DNA of 64,000 bases from Cellulomonas edaphi (GTDB lineage: Bacteria; Actinomycetota; Actinomycetes; Actinomycetales; Cellulomonadaceae): positions 178,024 to 242,023 of the forward strand of contig NZ_JAUCGR010000001.1 in assembly GCF_030362815.1 (NCBI RefSeq). Reading direction: 5' to 3'. Position numbers and translations under genes: made by a program. This document shows positions 32,689 to 41,557 of the stretch, piece by piece (positions within the stretch are counted from its first letter, which is position 1; the number at the start of each line of letters is the position of its first letter). The notes under the pieces are model-generated. The model was not told the DNA's origin and ran no database searches. It saw only the letters and a list, made by a program, of their open reading frames with translations.

Positions 32689-33476
32689 GCACAGCACCGA
32701 CCGTCCCGTACCGCCTGGAGTTCAGCGTCGAGGTCCCGGGCACGCCCGAGCAGGTCTGGGACGCCATCGCCACCGCCAAGGGGATGAGCGCCTGGTTCAC
32801 CCCCACCGTGCTGGAGGAGCGCGAGGGCGGATCCCTGCACTTCGACATGGGCGAGGGCATGGGCTCGGACGGCCACGTGACCCGGTGGGACCCGCCGCGC
32901 CGCCTGGTCTACGAGGAGGACTGGGCCGCCCTCATGGGCAAGGACCCGGACACGCTCAGCCCGTTGACCTCCGAGTTCGTCGTCGAGGCGCAGTCGGGCG
33001 GCACGTGCGTCGTGCGCGTCACCAGCAGCGGGTTCGGGATCGGGGCCGAGTGGGAGTCGCAGTGGTGGGACACGCTGGCTCCCGGCTGGCTGCCCTTCTT
33101 CGACAACCTGCGGCTCTACCTCGCGCACTTCCCGGGCCAGACGGCCACCCACCTCGAGGTGTCCGCCCCGCATCCCGGCGACGCGGGCACGCTGTGGTCC
33201 ACGCTGAGCGCGGACCTCGGGCTGCACGACGAGGGTGCGACGGTCGACCTGCACGGCTCCACCGGAACCGTGGAGCGGCTCGGTGAGCGCCAGGCCCTGC
33301 TCCGCCTCACCTCCCCGGTGCCCGGGATCCTGTCCGTGTACACGTGGGCCGCCGAGGACGGCACGTCCATCGCGGGCGTCCGGGCGTACCTCTTCTCCCC
33401 CGACGCGGCGGACTACGCGCGCAGCGAGGAGCCCGCGTGGCGGGCCCGGCTCGCGGGACTCACCGTCCCGGCGTGA
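32685..33476 (+). CDS. SRPBCC/AHSA1-like domain protein
   Basis: A 263-residue protein with the helix-grip fold of the AHSA1 group (EFSVEVPGTPEQVWDAIAT, then WFTPT and HVTRWDPPRRLVYEED). These proteins bind hydrophobic ligands and are often partners of ArsR-type repressors. A second half (about 150-263) looks like a further copy or extension, with LRLYLAHFPGQTATHLEV. The ATG overlaps the regulator stop as ATGA. The ligand is unknown. Confidence 0.85.
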   Translation: MSTAPTVPYRLEFSVEVPGTPEQVWDAIATAKGMSAWFTPTVLEEREGGSLHFDMGEGMGSDGHVTRWDPPRRLVYEEDWAALMGKDPDTLSPLTSEFVVEAQSGGTCVVRVTSSGFGIGAEWESQWWDTLAPGWLPFFDNLRLYLAHFPGQTATHLEVSAPHPGDAGTLWSTLSADLGLHDEGATVDLHGSTGTVERLGERQALLRLTSPVPGILSVYTWAAEDGTSIAGVRAYLFSPDAADYARSEEPAWRARLAGLTVPA

Positions 33477-33484
33477 CGGGCTCC

Positions 33485-33509
33485 GGGCGCGGCGGTGACC
33501 GCGGCGCCC
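33485..33509 (+). terminator. hairpin after ArsR-SRPBCC operon
   Basis: Near-perfect inverted repeat with 11 of 12 pairs (GGGCGCGGCGGT / ACCGCGGCGCCC) starting nine bases after the operon's last stop. Confidence 0.5.
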
Positions 33510-33637
33510 GACGGCCCGGTTCCAGATGCGGATGCGACCGCGGCGGTCCACAGTGGCCGAGCGGTCAAGCAGCTCGCCGCAGACCGGCGATGTCGCGGCA
33601 TCGGCGGTCAGGAGCATCCGCCTGAGGAGGGCCACGC

Positions 33638-34054
33638 ATGGCACCCATCGTCTCCGAGCTCATGACCACGCACCCCACCGTCGTGGAGGTGACCGACTCC
33701 CTGCGGTCCGTCGCGCAGACGATGGCCACGCAGGACGTCGGCTCCCTGGTGGTGGCCGACGCCGGCGCGGTCGTCGGCATCGTCACCGATCGCGACCTCG
33801 TGGTCCGCGGCCTGGCCGAGGGCATCGGCCTGGACGCGCTCGTCGGCCAGCTCGCCACCGCCTCGGTGGTCACCGTCCGTCCCGACGACGACATCGCCGA
33901 GGTCGTCCAGATCATGCGCGACAACGCGGTCCGGCGCGTTCCCGTGGTCGACGGCGACACCGCCGTCGGCGTGGTCACGCTCGGCGACCTCGCCCAGGCG
34001 CTCGACACCGACTCGGCCCTCGCCGACATCTCCGCCGCACCGCCCAACGACTGA
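33638..34054 (+). CDS. tandem CBS-domain protein
   Basis: A 138-residue protein made almost wholly of two CBS domains: TVVEVTDSLRSVAQTMATQD...GIVTDRDLVVRGLA (about 12-60) and VVTVRPDDDIAEVVQIMRDN...GVVTLGDLAQAL (about 75-125). CBS pairs bind adenosine nucleotides and commonly act as stress or energy sensors. A GAGGAGGG ribosome-binding site precedes ATG 33638. It stands as a single gene upstream of an SDR/alcohol dehydrogenase cluster. Confidence 0.93.
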   Translation: MAPIVSELMTTHPTVVEVTDSLRSVAQTMATQDVGSLVVADAGAVVGIVTDRDLVVRGLAEGIGLDALVGQLATASVVTVRPDDDIAEVVQIMRDNAVRRVPVVDGDTAVGVVTLGDLAQALDTDSALADISAAPPND

Positions 34055-34191
34055 CCGCAGCACCCCGGCCGCCATCTCGCCCAGCGGTGGCGAGGTGGCG
34101 CCTGGCGGGAGACGATCGATGATCGACGTCGCCCCCGGCGTCGCCCAGGGCCGCAGCAGATCGGCCTGTCCCTGTGCACAGGAGATCTGCC

Positions 34192-35019
34192 ATGACCGAC
34201 GCCTCGTCGACCCTCGGACCGCGACCGCTCGCCGTTGTCACCGGCGCCTCGAGCGGCATCGGGCTCGAGCTGGCCCTCCAGTTCGTGAACCACGGCTTCG
34301 ACCTGATCGTGACCGCCGAGGGCCCGGACATCGCTCTCGCGGCGGACTCGCTCGCCGCGGGCGGCGCGGCCGTCCGATCCGTCGTCGCCGACCTGACCAC
34401 CGAGGACGGCGTGCGCCAGCTGGTCGCCGAGGTGACGTCGGCGGACCGACCCGTCGACGCCCCGATCCTCAACGCGGGCGTCGGCCAGGGTGGCGCGTTC
34501 GTCGAGACGCCGCTCGAGGGCGACCTCGAGGTCGTCATGCTCAACGTGGTCGCCCCCGTGCGCCTGGCCAAGGAGCTGCTGCCCGCCATGGTCTCCCGCG
34601 GATCCGGGCGGGTGCTGTTCACCGCCTCGGTCGCGAGCCTCATGCCGGGCCCCTTCTACGCCACGTACGCCGCGTCGAAGTCCTTCGTCCTGTCCTTCGC
34701 CGAGGCGCTGCGCCACGAGCTCAAGGACAGCGGCGTGACCGTCACGGCACTCCTGCCGGGGCCGACCGACACGGAGTTCTTCACGCGGGCGGGCATGGAG
34801 GACACGCGCGCGGGGCGGGGCGGCAAGGACGACCCCGCCGACGTCGCGGCGCAGGCCTACGAGGGCCTGATGGCGGGCAAGGACAAGGTTGCGGTGCGCA
34901 GCCTGCGGGCGCGCTCGCAGACCGCTGCCGCCGCGGTGCTGCCCGACCGGGCGAAGGCCGCGGTGCACGCGGCCTTCACCCGTCCCGACGACCACGACGG
35001 CACGGACGGCCGTTCCTGA
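34192..35019 (+). CDS. short-chain dehydrogenase/reductase
   Basis: A 275-residue SDR with TGASSGIG near residues 18-25, LNAGV near 95, FTASVASLMPG near 145 and the YAASK catalytic pair near 160, followed by LLPGPTDTEFFTRAG. ATG 34192 has an AGGAG site 8-12 bases upstream; a longer frame starts at 34174. The C-terminal 70 residues (ARAGRGGKDDPADVAAQAYE and later) are longer than in minimal SDRs. It is followed by a zinc alcohol dehydrogenase and a membrane protein in the same direction. Confidence 0.92.
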   Translation: MTDASSTLGPRPLAVVTGASSGIGLELALQFVNHGFDLIVTAEGPDIALAADSLAAGGAAVRSVVADLTTEDGVRQLVAEVTSADRPVDAPILNAGVGQGGAFVETPLEGDLEVVMLNVVAPVRLAKELLPAMVSRGSGRVLFTASVASLMPGPFYATYAASKSFVLSFAEALRHELKDSGVTVTALLPGPTDTEFFTRAGMEDTRAGRGGKDDPADVAAQAYEGLMAGKDKVAVRSLRARSQTAAAAVLPDRAKAAVHAAFTRPDDHDGTDGRS

Positions 35020-35078
35020 CCGTCCGACCAGCCACCGGCGCGGGCACGCGCCCGGAGGAGACAACGAGGAGGACGTCG

Positions 35079-36227
35079 ATGCACGCCATGGTCTATCGCG
35101 GTCCGTACAAGGTCCGCATCGAGGAGAAGGACATCCCGCCCATCGAGCACCCGAACGACGCCATCGTCCGGGTCACCCGAGCGGCGATCTGCGGGTCCGA
35201 CCTGCACCTGTACCACGGCATGATGCCGGACACCCGCGTGGGCATGACGTTCGGGCACGAGTTCGTGGGCGTGGTCGAGCAGGTGGGTCCGTCGGTGGAG
35301 CGCCTGCAGCCGGGCGACCGCGTCATGGTGCCGTTCAACATCTACTGCGGTTCGTGCTTCTTCTGCGCGCGAGGGCTGTACTCCAACTGCCACAACGTCA
35401 ACCCGAACGCCACGGCGGTCGGGGGCATCTACGGGTACTCGCACACGTGCGGTGGCTACGACGGCGGGCAGGCCGAGTACGTACGCGTGCCCTTCGCCGA
35501 CGTCGGTCCCTCGCCGATCCCGGAATGGCTCGAGGAGGACGACGCGGTCCTGCTGACCGACGCGTTGTCCACCGGCTACTTCGGTGCCCAGCTGGCGGAC
35601 ATCGTCGAGGGCGACGTGGTGGTCGTGTTCGGGGCCGGTCCCGTAGGCCTGTTCGCGGCACGCTCCGCCTGGCTCATGGGCGCCGGCCGCGTGATCGTCG
35701 TGGACCACCTGGAGTACCGGCTCGAGAAGGCGCGGACGTTCGCCTACGCGGAGACGGTCAACTTCGTCGAGCACGACGACGTCGTCGTCGAGCTCAAGCG
35801 GCTCACGGACTACCTCGGGGCCGACAGGGTGATCGACGCCGTCGGTGCCGAGGCGGACGGCAACCTCCTGCAGCACGTCACCTCGGCCAAGCTCAAGCTG
35901 CAGGGCGGCTCGCCGGTGGCTCTCAACTGGGCCATCGACTCGGTGCGCAAGGGCGGCACGGTCTCGGTGATGGGCGCGTACGGCCCGATGTTCAGCGCGG
36001 TGAAGTTCGGCGACGCCATGAACAAGGGCCTGACGCTGCGCACCAACCAGGCCCCCGTGAAGCGTCAGTGGCCGCGGCTGCTGGAGCACGTGCGCAGCGG
36101 CTACCTGCGGCCCAGCGACATCGTCACCCACCGCATCCCGCTCGAGCACATCGCCGAGGGGTACCACCTGTTCTCGTCGAAGCTCGACGGCTGCATCAAG
36201 CCGCTGATCGTGCCGAGCGCCGCCTGA
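35079..36227 (+). CDS. zinc-dependent alcohol dehydrogenase, formaldehyde dehydrogenase-like
   Basis: A 382-residue medium-chain dehydrogenase. The catalytic zinc site is visible as AICGSDLHLYHG with GHEFVGVVEQVG, and a structural-zinc cluster is present as CGSCFFCARGLYSNC. The Rossmann part begins at VVVFGAGPVGLFAARSAW, with VDHLEYRLEKARTF after strand 2. The pattern resembles glutathione-independent formaldehyde dehydrogenase and related enzymes. A GAGGAGG site precedes ATG 35079. It lies 59 bases after the SDR gene and 15 bases before a small membrane protein gene, likely one operon. Confidence 0.92.
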   Translation: MHAMVYRGPYKVRIEEKDIPPIEHPNDAIVRVTRAAICGSDLHLYHGMMPDTRVGMTFGHEFVGVVEQVGPSVERLQPGDRVMVPFNIYCGSCFFCARGLYSNCHNVNPNATAVGGIYGYSHTCGGYDGGQAEYVRVPFADVGPSPIPEWLEEDDAVLLTDALSTGYFGAQLADIVEGDVVVVFGAGPVGLFAARSAWLMGAGRVIVVDHLEYRLEKARTFAYAETVNFVEHDDVVVELKRLTDYLGADRVIDAVGAEADGNLLQHVTSAKLKLQGGSPVALNWAIDSVRKGGTVSVMGAYGPMFSAVKFGDAMNKGLTLRTNQAPVKRQWPRLLEHVRSGYLRPSDIVTHRIPLEHIAEGYHLFSSKLDGCIKPLIVPSAA

Positions 36228-36242
36228 CAAGGAGGATCCACC

Positions 36243-36818
36243 ATGCCGTACCGAGCTGAGAAGCCCCCGCTCCCCGAGTCGGCGGAGCAGCTGCGCGCCA
36301 GGATCCCGGGCTGGGGCGCTGACCTCGACCCCGCGGACCGTCCGGCCGTGCCGCGCGAGCGGCTGGACCCAGGCGCGTCGGGCGCGCACTGGGACCTGCC
36401 CGAGCAGCAGCCCGAGCGATGGCCCCGCGAACGGTCGATCGAGCACGGCAGGCTGACCCCCGTGTTCGGCACGTCCTGCCCTCCCAAGGGACTCTCGGGC
36501 GTCGTCAGGCGCGCTGCGTACGCCCGGTACAGCGAGGGGCGGGCCGCGCACTGGCTGCTGCTCCTCGCGGCCGACCGCATCGACGCCGTCGAGAGCCACC
36601 TGGCGTCGTTCGGCACGCTGCACCCGGACAACCCGATCACCGAGACCGGGATCCTCGGGGAGCCGTCCGCCAGGCCGCTCTCGTCGCGGTTCGGCGTCCG
36701 CAGGACCGACGTGGTGCACCAGCCGCTCGACCCGGTGATCGTCGCCGGACCGTGGGTGGCGGCTGCCGTCGTCGGCGCGCTGGTGGTGCGGTCGGGGGTG
36801 CGACGCGCGCGCCGCTGA
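36243..36818 (+). CDS. hypothetical protein with one C-terminal membrane helix
   Basis: A 191-residue protein of unknown function linked by only 15 bases to the zinc dehydrogenase gene and preceded by a strong AAGGAGGATCC ribosome-binding site. The body is hydrophilic with TPVFGTSCPPKGLSGVVRRA and ARYSEGRAAHWLLLLAADRI, and the end has a hydrophobic helix DPVIVAGPWVAAAVVGALVV followed by basic residues. It may be a membrane partner of the dehydrogenase, which is inference from the operon structure. Confidence 0.7.
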   Translation: MPYRAEKPPLPESAEQLRARIPGWGADLDPADRPAVPRERLDPGASGAHWDLPEQQPERWPRERSIEHGRLTPVFGTSCPPKGLSGVVRRAAYARYSEGRAAHWLLLLAADRIDAVESHLASFGTLHPDNPITETGILGEPSARPLSSRFGVRRTDVVHQPLDPVIVAGPWVAAAVVGALVVRSGVRRARR

Positions 36819-36875
36819 CCGCTGACCGACGACCCGCGGATCCACGGCACGGCCGCGAGCGACTACGGTGCGCAC

Positions 36876-37907
36876 ATGCGTCGTGCGCTCGCCTCCGTCG
36901 CCGCCGCGGCGATGCTGCTCCTCGTCCCCGCCGCGGTGACGCCGGCCGCCGCCGCGACCCCCTCGCCGGTGACCTACGTGGGCACGGGGACGGCGCGGTC
37001 GTGCACGCCGGCCGCGCTGGCCAAGGCGGTACGGGGCGGCGGCACGGTCAAGTTCCGCTGCGGGCCGGAGCGGGTCACGATCGTCCTCGACCGCACGCTC
37101 GTCGTGTGCAACACCACCACCTGCAAGCACCCGTGGCAGGACCGCTCCGCCAAGGTCGTGCAGCGGCTGGTGCTCGACGGGGGCGGGAAGGTGGTCCTCT
37201 CGGGCGGGAACAAGCGACCGATCCTGTACGTCAACACGTGCCAGGAGTCTCTCGGCTGGCTCGACGCCCACTGCGACCGGCAGACCACGCCGCACATCGT
37301 GGTCAAGAACCTTGTCATGCAGAAGGGAAACGCCACCAAGGCACCCACATGGTCGGGGCACCGGCTCGAGAACCTGCGCGGCGGAGGTGCGATCGCCATG
37401 CGCGGCGGTCGCCTGACCGTCCAGCGCGTCACGTTCCGCGACAACCGGTGCATCGCGCGCGACTCCGACGCCGGCGGTGGGGCGGTGCGCCTGGTGGGTC
37501 AGCGCGCCACGTCGCGCCTGCTCGACTCCACCTTCGTGCGCAACCGGTGCGCCAACGGCGGCGCCGTCTCCTCGCTGCAGGCGCCGATGCTGCTGCGGGG
37601 CAGCACGCTCAGGGACAACGACGCCACGGGCACCGGCGCGTCGTCGGGCAAGGGGGGCAACGGTGGAGCCGTCTACTTCGACGGCACCCGGCAGTCCGTG
37701 ACCGTCGACCGTTCGACGATCCAGCGCAACCACGCCCCTGAGGGCGGTCCCGGCATCTTCTACGTGAGCAACGACCGCACGGGCACGCTCACCGTCACGC
37801 GCTCGACCCTCACCCGCAACACCGGAGGCAGCTTCTGGACGGGCAAGACCCACAGCATCTTCTTCCTCGGCAAGAGCTTCGTCCGCTCCGGTTCGCGGAT
37901 CACCTGA
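36876..37907 (+). CDS. secreted right-handed beta-helix protein
   Basis: A 343-residue protein with a clear signal peptide (MRRALASVAAAAMLLLVPAA, cleavage probably after TPAAAA). The mature part is a parallel beta-helix-like array: VKFRCGPERVTIVLDRTL, RLVLDGGGKVVLSGGNKR, IVVKNLVMQKGNA, LTVQRVTFRDNR, LLDSTFVRNRCANGG and LTVTRSTLTRNT. Such folds occur in pectate lyases and other polysaccharide-active or adhesion proteins, but no catalytic residues can be assigned. Several Cys pairs suggest disulphides outside the cell. Confidence 0.8.
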   Translation: MRRALASVAAAAMLLLVPAAVTPAAAATPSPVTYVGTGTARSCTPAALAKAVRGGGTVKFRCGPERVTIVLDRTLVVCNTTTCKHPWQDRSAKVVQRLVLDGGGKVVLSGGNKRPILYVNTCQESLGWLDAHCDRQTTPHIVVKNLVMQKGNATKAPTWSGHRLENLRGGGAIAMRGGRLTVQRVTFRDNRCIARDSDAGGGAVRLVGQRATSRLLDSTFVRNRCANGGAVSSLQAPMLLRGSTLRDNDATGTGASSGKGGNGGAVYFDGTRQSVTVDRSTIQRNHAPEGGPGIFYVSNDRTGTLTVTRSTLTRNTGGSFWTGKTHSIFFLGKSFVRSGSRIT

Positions 37908-38004
37908 GGGGCCTGGGCGACGGCACCCGCGCTCGGTACCGTGGGACGACGCGGTCCTGGCCCGCTCGTGGCGTGACGCCCTGGCGGCATCTCGAAGGAG
38001 CCCC

Positions 38005-38655
38005 ATGAGCGAGACGATCTCTCCCGCGCAGTTCCACCGCGCGCCCGGCGTCACCGACTGGCGCGTGACGGGGACGGGCCCGCAGGCCGTGTTCGCGGCG
38101 CGCTCGCTCGGCGAGGCGTCAGGTCTCGTCGCACCCGTCGTCGCCGCGGCCGAGCGCTTCGGCGTACGGCCGGACGTCGACGTGCGCCCCGAGGCGGTCG
38201 TCGTCCGCGTCCCGCCGGGGCCGGACGGCATCCCCGCCGCGGCCACGGACTTCGCCGCCGCCGTCTCGCAGGCTGCCCACGAGCTCGGCATGACGCCCGA
38301 CCCCTCTCGTGTGCAGTCGGTAGGCCTATACGTCGCGCAGCACTCGGCAGCCGACGCGCGCCCGTTCTTCGTGGCGGCGCTGGGGTACGAGGAGCTGGGT
38401 GACACCGACGCGGTCGACCCGCTGCGGTGCGGCCCGCAGCTCGCCTTCAACCCCATCACCGGTGACGTCCCCTCCCGTGGCCGGACGCACCTCGACGTGT
38501 TCGTGCCGGCCGACCAGGCGCCCGCGCGCGTCGAGGCCGCGCTCGCGGCCGGCGGCAGGCTCGTCGACGACTCGTACGCGCCCGCCTGGTGGTCCCTCGC
38601 GTCGCCCGAGAACCACGGCGTCGACATCGCCTCCTGGACGGACACGACCGACTGA
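38005..38655 (+). CDS. PCD-like plus VOC-domain protein
   Basis: A 216-residue protein. The first 95 residues resemble pterin-4a-carbinolamine dehydratase-like proteins (FHRAPGVTDWRVTGTGPQAV, then FGVRPDVDVRPEAVVVRV). The second half is a VOC/glyoxalase-like domain (ADARPFFVAALGYEELGD, RTHLDVFVPADQAPARVEAA and ENHGVDIASW). This combination is recurrent in actinomycetes; its function is unknown. An AAGGAG site precedes the ATG at 38005. Confidence 0.85.
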   Translation: MSETISPAQFHRAPGVTDWRVTGTGPQAVFAARSLGEASGLVAPVVAAAERFGVRPDVDVRPEAVVVRVPPGPDGIPAAATDFAAAVSQAAHELGMTPDPSRVQSVGLYVAQHSAADARPFFVAALGYEELGDTDAVDPLRCGPQLAFNPITGDVPSRGRTHLDVFVPADQAPARVEAALAAGGRLVDDSYAPAWWSLASPENHGVDIASWTDTTD

Positions 38656-38750
38656 CTCGTCGGGCCGCCTGCTCGCGGCCGTTCCCGCGGTGGCATGTCG
38701 GAGCTCGCGCCTAGGGTCGTGACGAGGCAGCGACGACGACGGGGGGGACC

Positions 38751-39590
38751 GTGAAGATCGGCATCGTGGGGACGTTCGGGAGCGCCGACGAGGTGGTGGG
38801 CCTGGCCGTGGAGGCCGAGGAGCACGGCTGGGACGGCTTCTTCACCTGGGACGCCATCGACCTGGGGTCCGACGGGCTCATCTGGGATCCATGGGCCCTG
38901 CTCGCGGCCGCTGCCGTGCGGACCGCGCGCATCACCCTGGGCGCGCTCGTGTTCGCCCTCCCCAGGCGTCGGCCGTGGGTCGTCGCGCGGCAGGCCCTGA
39001 CGGTCGACCACCTGTCGGGCGGCCGCCTGGTGATCCCGGCCGGGCTCGGCGTGCCCAGCGACCGGGCGTTCGCGGGCGTCTCCGGGGAGCTGACCGGCAC
39101 GCGCGAGCGCGCCGAGCTCCTCGACGACCACCTGGCGATCCTCGACCTCGCGTTCCGCGGCGAGACGTTCTCCTACGAGGGCCACCACCACACGGTGACC
39201 GACCTGCAGATCTCTCCGCGCCCGGTACAGCGCCCGCGTGTGCCGATCTGGGTGGTGGGGGCGTTCCCGAGCGAGCGCTCGATGGGTCGCGCCGTGCAGT
39301 ACGACGGCGTGATCCCCCAGCTGCGCGGCGACCGCACGATGGAGCACCTGGGACCGGCCGACGTCGCGGCCATCGCGTCATGGGTGCGGGAGCACCGCGC
39401 CCCGGACGCGGGGGCGTTCGAGATCGTGCTCCAGGGCGTGCTCCCCGACGACGCGTCCGAGGCGCGGGACCACCTGGCCGCGCTCGCCGAGGCGGGGGCG
39501 ACGTGGTTCATCCACTCCGCCTGGGAGGGTCCCGCGTCGACGCACGAGGCGCTGACCGCCCGGATCCGGCGAGGTGTGCCTACCCTCTGA
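38751..39590 (+). CDS. LLM-class flavin-dependent oxidoreductase
   Basis: A 279-residue luciferase-like monooxygenase-fold protein, probably F420- or FMN-dependent. It starts with KIGIVGTFGSADEVVGLAVE and EEHGWDGFFTWDAI and shows TLGALVFALPRRRPWVVARQ, LSGGRLVIPAGLGVP and the late IWVVGAFPSERSMGRA. The GTG start gives the canonical first strand. Which cofactor is used cannot be told from sequence motifs alone. Confidence 0.88.
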   Translation: MKIGIVGTFGSADEVVGLAVEAEEHGWDGFFTWDAIDLGSDGLIWDPWALLAAAAVRTARITLGALVFALPRRRPWVVARQALTVDHLSGGRLVIPAGLGVPSDRAFAGVSGELTGTRERAELLDDHLAILDLAFRGETFSYEGHHHTVTDLQISPRPVQRPRVPIWVVGAFPSERSMGRAVQYDGVIPQLRGDRTMEHLGPADVAAIASWVREHRAPDAGAFEIVLQGVLPDDASEARDHLAALAEAGATWFIHSAWEGPASTHEALTARIRRGVPTL

Positions 39591-39646
39591 CGGAGCGCCA
39601 CTCGTCCCCGGGTGCTGTGGTAGCGAAGCCTTGGCACGCTGGGCGG

Positions 39647-40486
39647 ATGGACGCGCACAGTGCCACCCTCGCCAGCCCCGCGACCACCCGCGACCGGGTC
39701 CGCCAGGTCACGGTGCTGCTGGGTGCCGTCGTCGCCATCGGGGGCGCAGCCGTCGGGTCGGGCGCGTTCGGCGGCCAGCCGATCGCCGAGGCGGCGGGCG
39801 GCGCGCTGTCCGCGACCGCGACGCCGCTCGCGCCCGACAACCCGGCGTTCTCGATCTGGTCCCTGATCTACCTCGGCCTGGGAGTGTTCGCCGTGGTGCA
39901 GGCGCTGCCGAGCCGCGGCGCCGACCCGCGACTGCGCGCCGTGTCCTGGTGGGTGCTCGGCTCCATGCTGCTCAACGCCCTGTGGATCGCGGTGGTCCAG
40001 GCCGGGTCGGTGGGCGGCAGCGTCGCGGTCATCCTCACGCTGGTCGCCGTCCTGGCGGTGGTCTTCGTCAGGCTCGTGCGGCTCGCGCACACTGCCGTCG
40101 GAGCCTCGTGGGTCACCGACGTCACGGTCGGGCTCTACCTGGGCTGGGTCTCGGTGGCCACGCTCGCCAACGTCGCGGCGTTCCTCTCGACGGCGGAGGT
40201 GGGCAGCCTGGGACTCGGAGCGACCACGTGGTCGGTCGTCGTGCTCGCGGCCGGGGCGGTCCTGTCCGTCGCGTACGCCGTGTTCGGCGCCGGCAGGCCG
40301 AGCGTCGCCCTCCCTGTCGGCCTGGCGATGGCGTGGGGGCTGGGCTGGATCGGGCTGGGCCGGACGCGGGGGGCGCTGGTCGACGAGACCGTGGCGGTGG
40401 CTGCGTTCGTCGCCGCCGCCGTGGCCCTCGTGGCGCCCGTCGTCATGAGCGTGAGGAGCCGCCGGGCACGCGCGACCGCCGGCTGA
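39647..40486 (+). CDS. TspO/MBR-like membrane protein
   Basis: A 279-residue integral membrane protein with about eight hydrophobic helices. The best family clue is LAPDNPAFSIWSLIYLGLGV, the Pro-x-x-x-x-Trp-x-x-x-Tyr type motif of the TspO/tryptophan-rich sensory protein group, plus LYLGWVSVATLANVAAF. It is longer than the roughly 160-residue TspO proteins, having extra C-terminal helices. ATG 39647 lies just upstream of a basic leader. Ligand and role unknown. Confidence 0.78.
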   Translation: MDAHSATLASPATTRDRVRQVTVLLGAVVAIGGAAVGSGAFGGQPIAEAAGGALSATATPLAPDNPAFSIWSLIYLGLGVFAVVQALPSRGADPRLRAVSWWVLGSMLLNALWIAVVQAGSVGGSVAVILTLVAVLAVVFVRLVRLAHTAVGASWVTDVTVGLYLGWVSVATLANVAAFLSTAEVGSLGLGATTWSVVVLAAGAVLSVAYAVFGAGRPSVALPVGLAMAWGLGWIGLGRTRGALVDETVAVAAFVAAAVALVAPVVMSVRSRRARATAG

Positions 40487-40554
40487 CCCCCAGCGCGACG
40501 CCGCCGCGCGCCATCCGCCCACCGGCGCGCGACGCCCCGCCCTAGGGTGGGGTC

Positions 40555-41001
40555 GTGGCCCTGCGAGTCAGCGCGTACGCCGTGGTCGTCGAGGAGCGCG
40601 GGATGCTCATGGCCCGGCTCGCACCCTCGGTCGGCGCCGGCCCGCTCTGGACGATGCCGGGCGGGGGGATCGACGCGTTCGAGGATCCTGCCGACGCCGT
40701 CGTCCGGGAGGTCCAGGAGGAGACCGGCTACGCCGTCACCGTCGACGAGCTGCTCGGCCTGTCGTCGCGCGTCGTCGACCCGGCCCGTGGGCCCACGCAG
40801 CTCACCGAGAAGACCCAGCTGCTGCGCGTCGTGTACCGCGCGCACGTGGTGGGAGGCGGGCTGGCGCACGAGCAGGACGGCAGCACGGACCGGGCCGCCT
40901 GGGTGGCGCTGCACCGGCTCGGGACCCTGCCGCGCGTCGAGCTGGTCGACGTCGCGCTCGGTCTGGCGGGCCTCCTGCCGCCGCCGCAGGAGCGCGCCTG
41001 A
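40555..41001 (+). CDS. NUDIX hydrolase
   Basis: A 148-residue NUDIX protein beginning with LRVSAYAVVVEERGMLMARL and containing the full box from GGGIDAFEDPADA through REVQEETGY (about 40-62). GTG 40555 gives a short N-terminus before the first strand. Later, LRVVYRAHVVGGG and TDRAAWVALHRLGTLPRVEL complete the fold. Substrate unknown. Confidence 0.9.
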   Translation: MALRVSAYAVVVEERGMLMARLAPSVGAGPLWTMPGGGIDAFEDPADAVVREVQEETGYAVTVDELLGLSSRVVDPARGPTQLTEKTQLLRVVYRAHVVGGGLAHEQDGSTDRAAWVALHRLGTLPRVELVDVALGLAGLLPPPQERA

Positions 41002-41117
41002 CGGCCTGCCCGGTACGTCCGTCATGACAGCTGCGCCGGACCCCTTGACCGGACGCTTGTTTTTTGCAAGTGTGAGCGTCGTCAGCACGTCAGCACACAG
41101 ACGGAAGCGGTACTGCC

Positions 41118-41552
41118 ATGACCTCGATGTTCGTCAACCTGCCGGTGACCGACCTGGATCGCGCCAAGGCGTTCTACACGGCCCTGGGATTCACCATCAA
41201 CCCGAAGTTCACCGACCACAACGCCGCCTGCGTCATCGTGGAGGAGGACCACAGCTACTTCATGATCCTGGTGCGCGAGTTCTTCCAGACGTTCACCGAC
41301 CTCCCGATCGGCGACCCCGCCGTCGCACCGTCGGTCTCGACGGCGATCTTCGTCGAGAGCCGGGACGCGGTCGACGCCGCCGTCGCCGCCGGACTGGTCG
41401 CAGGCGGCAGCGAGCCTCGACCCGCCTCGGACTACGGGTTCATGTACCAGCGCCAGCTCACCGACCCCGACGGCAACGTGCTCGAGTTCGGCTGGATGGA
41501 CCCCGTCGCCGCGGCCCAGGGTCCCGAGGCGTTCGCCCAGCAGCAGGCCTGA
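41118..41552 (+). CDS. VOC-family protein
   Basis: A 144-residue glyoxalase/bleomycin-resistance-fold protein: MFVNLPVTDLDRAKAFYTAL at the start, YFMILVREFFQTFTD in the middle and LTDPDGNVLEFGWMDP at the end. It lies five bases upstream of the HxlR-type regulator gene, so the two form an operon; members of this VOC group are often paired with HxlR regulators. A GCAAGTG stretch upstream (41058-41080) is unusually AT-rich (TTGTTTTTTGCAAG) and may be part of the promoter/operator. Confidence 0.9.
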   Translation: MTSMFVNLPVTDLDRAKAFYTALGFTINPKFTDHNAACVIVEEDHSYFMILVREFFQTFTDLPIGDPAVAPSVSTAIFVESRDAVDAAVAAGLVAGGSEPRPASDYGFMYQRQLTDPDGNVLEFGWMDPVAAAQGPEAFAQQQA

Positions 41553-41557
41553 GCTCC

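Noticed and set aside
36101..36850. Minus-strand open frame opposite the small membrane protein
   Set aside because: The plus-strand gene has a strong ribosome-binding site, operon position and a membrane helix; the minus frame has none.
34857..39347. 1,496-codon minus-strand open frame
   Set aside because: Arg/Pro/Gly-rich shadow of several well-supported plus-strand genes; long antisense frames are expected at this GC content.
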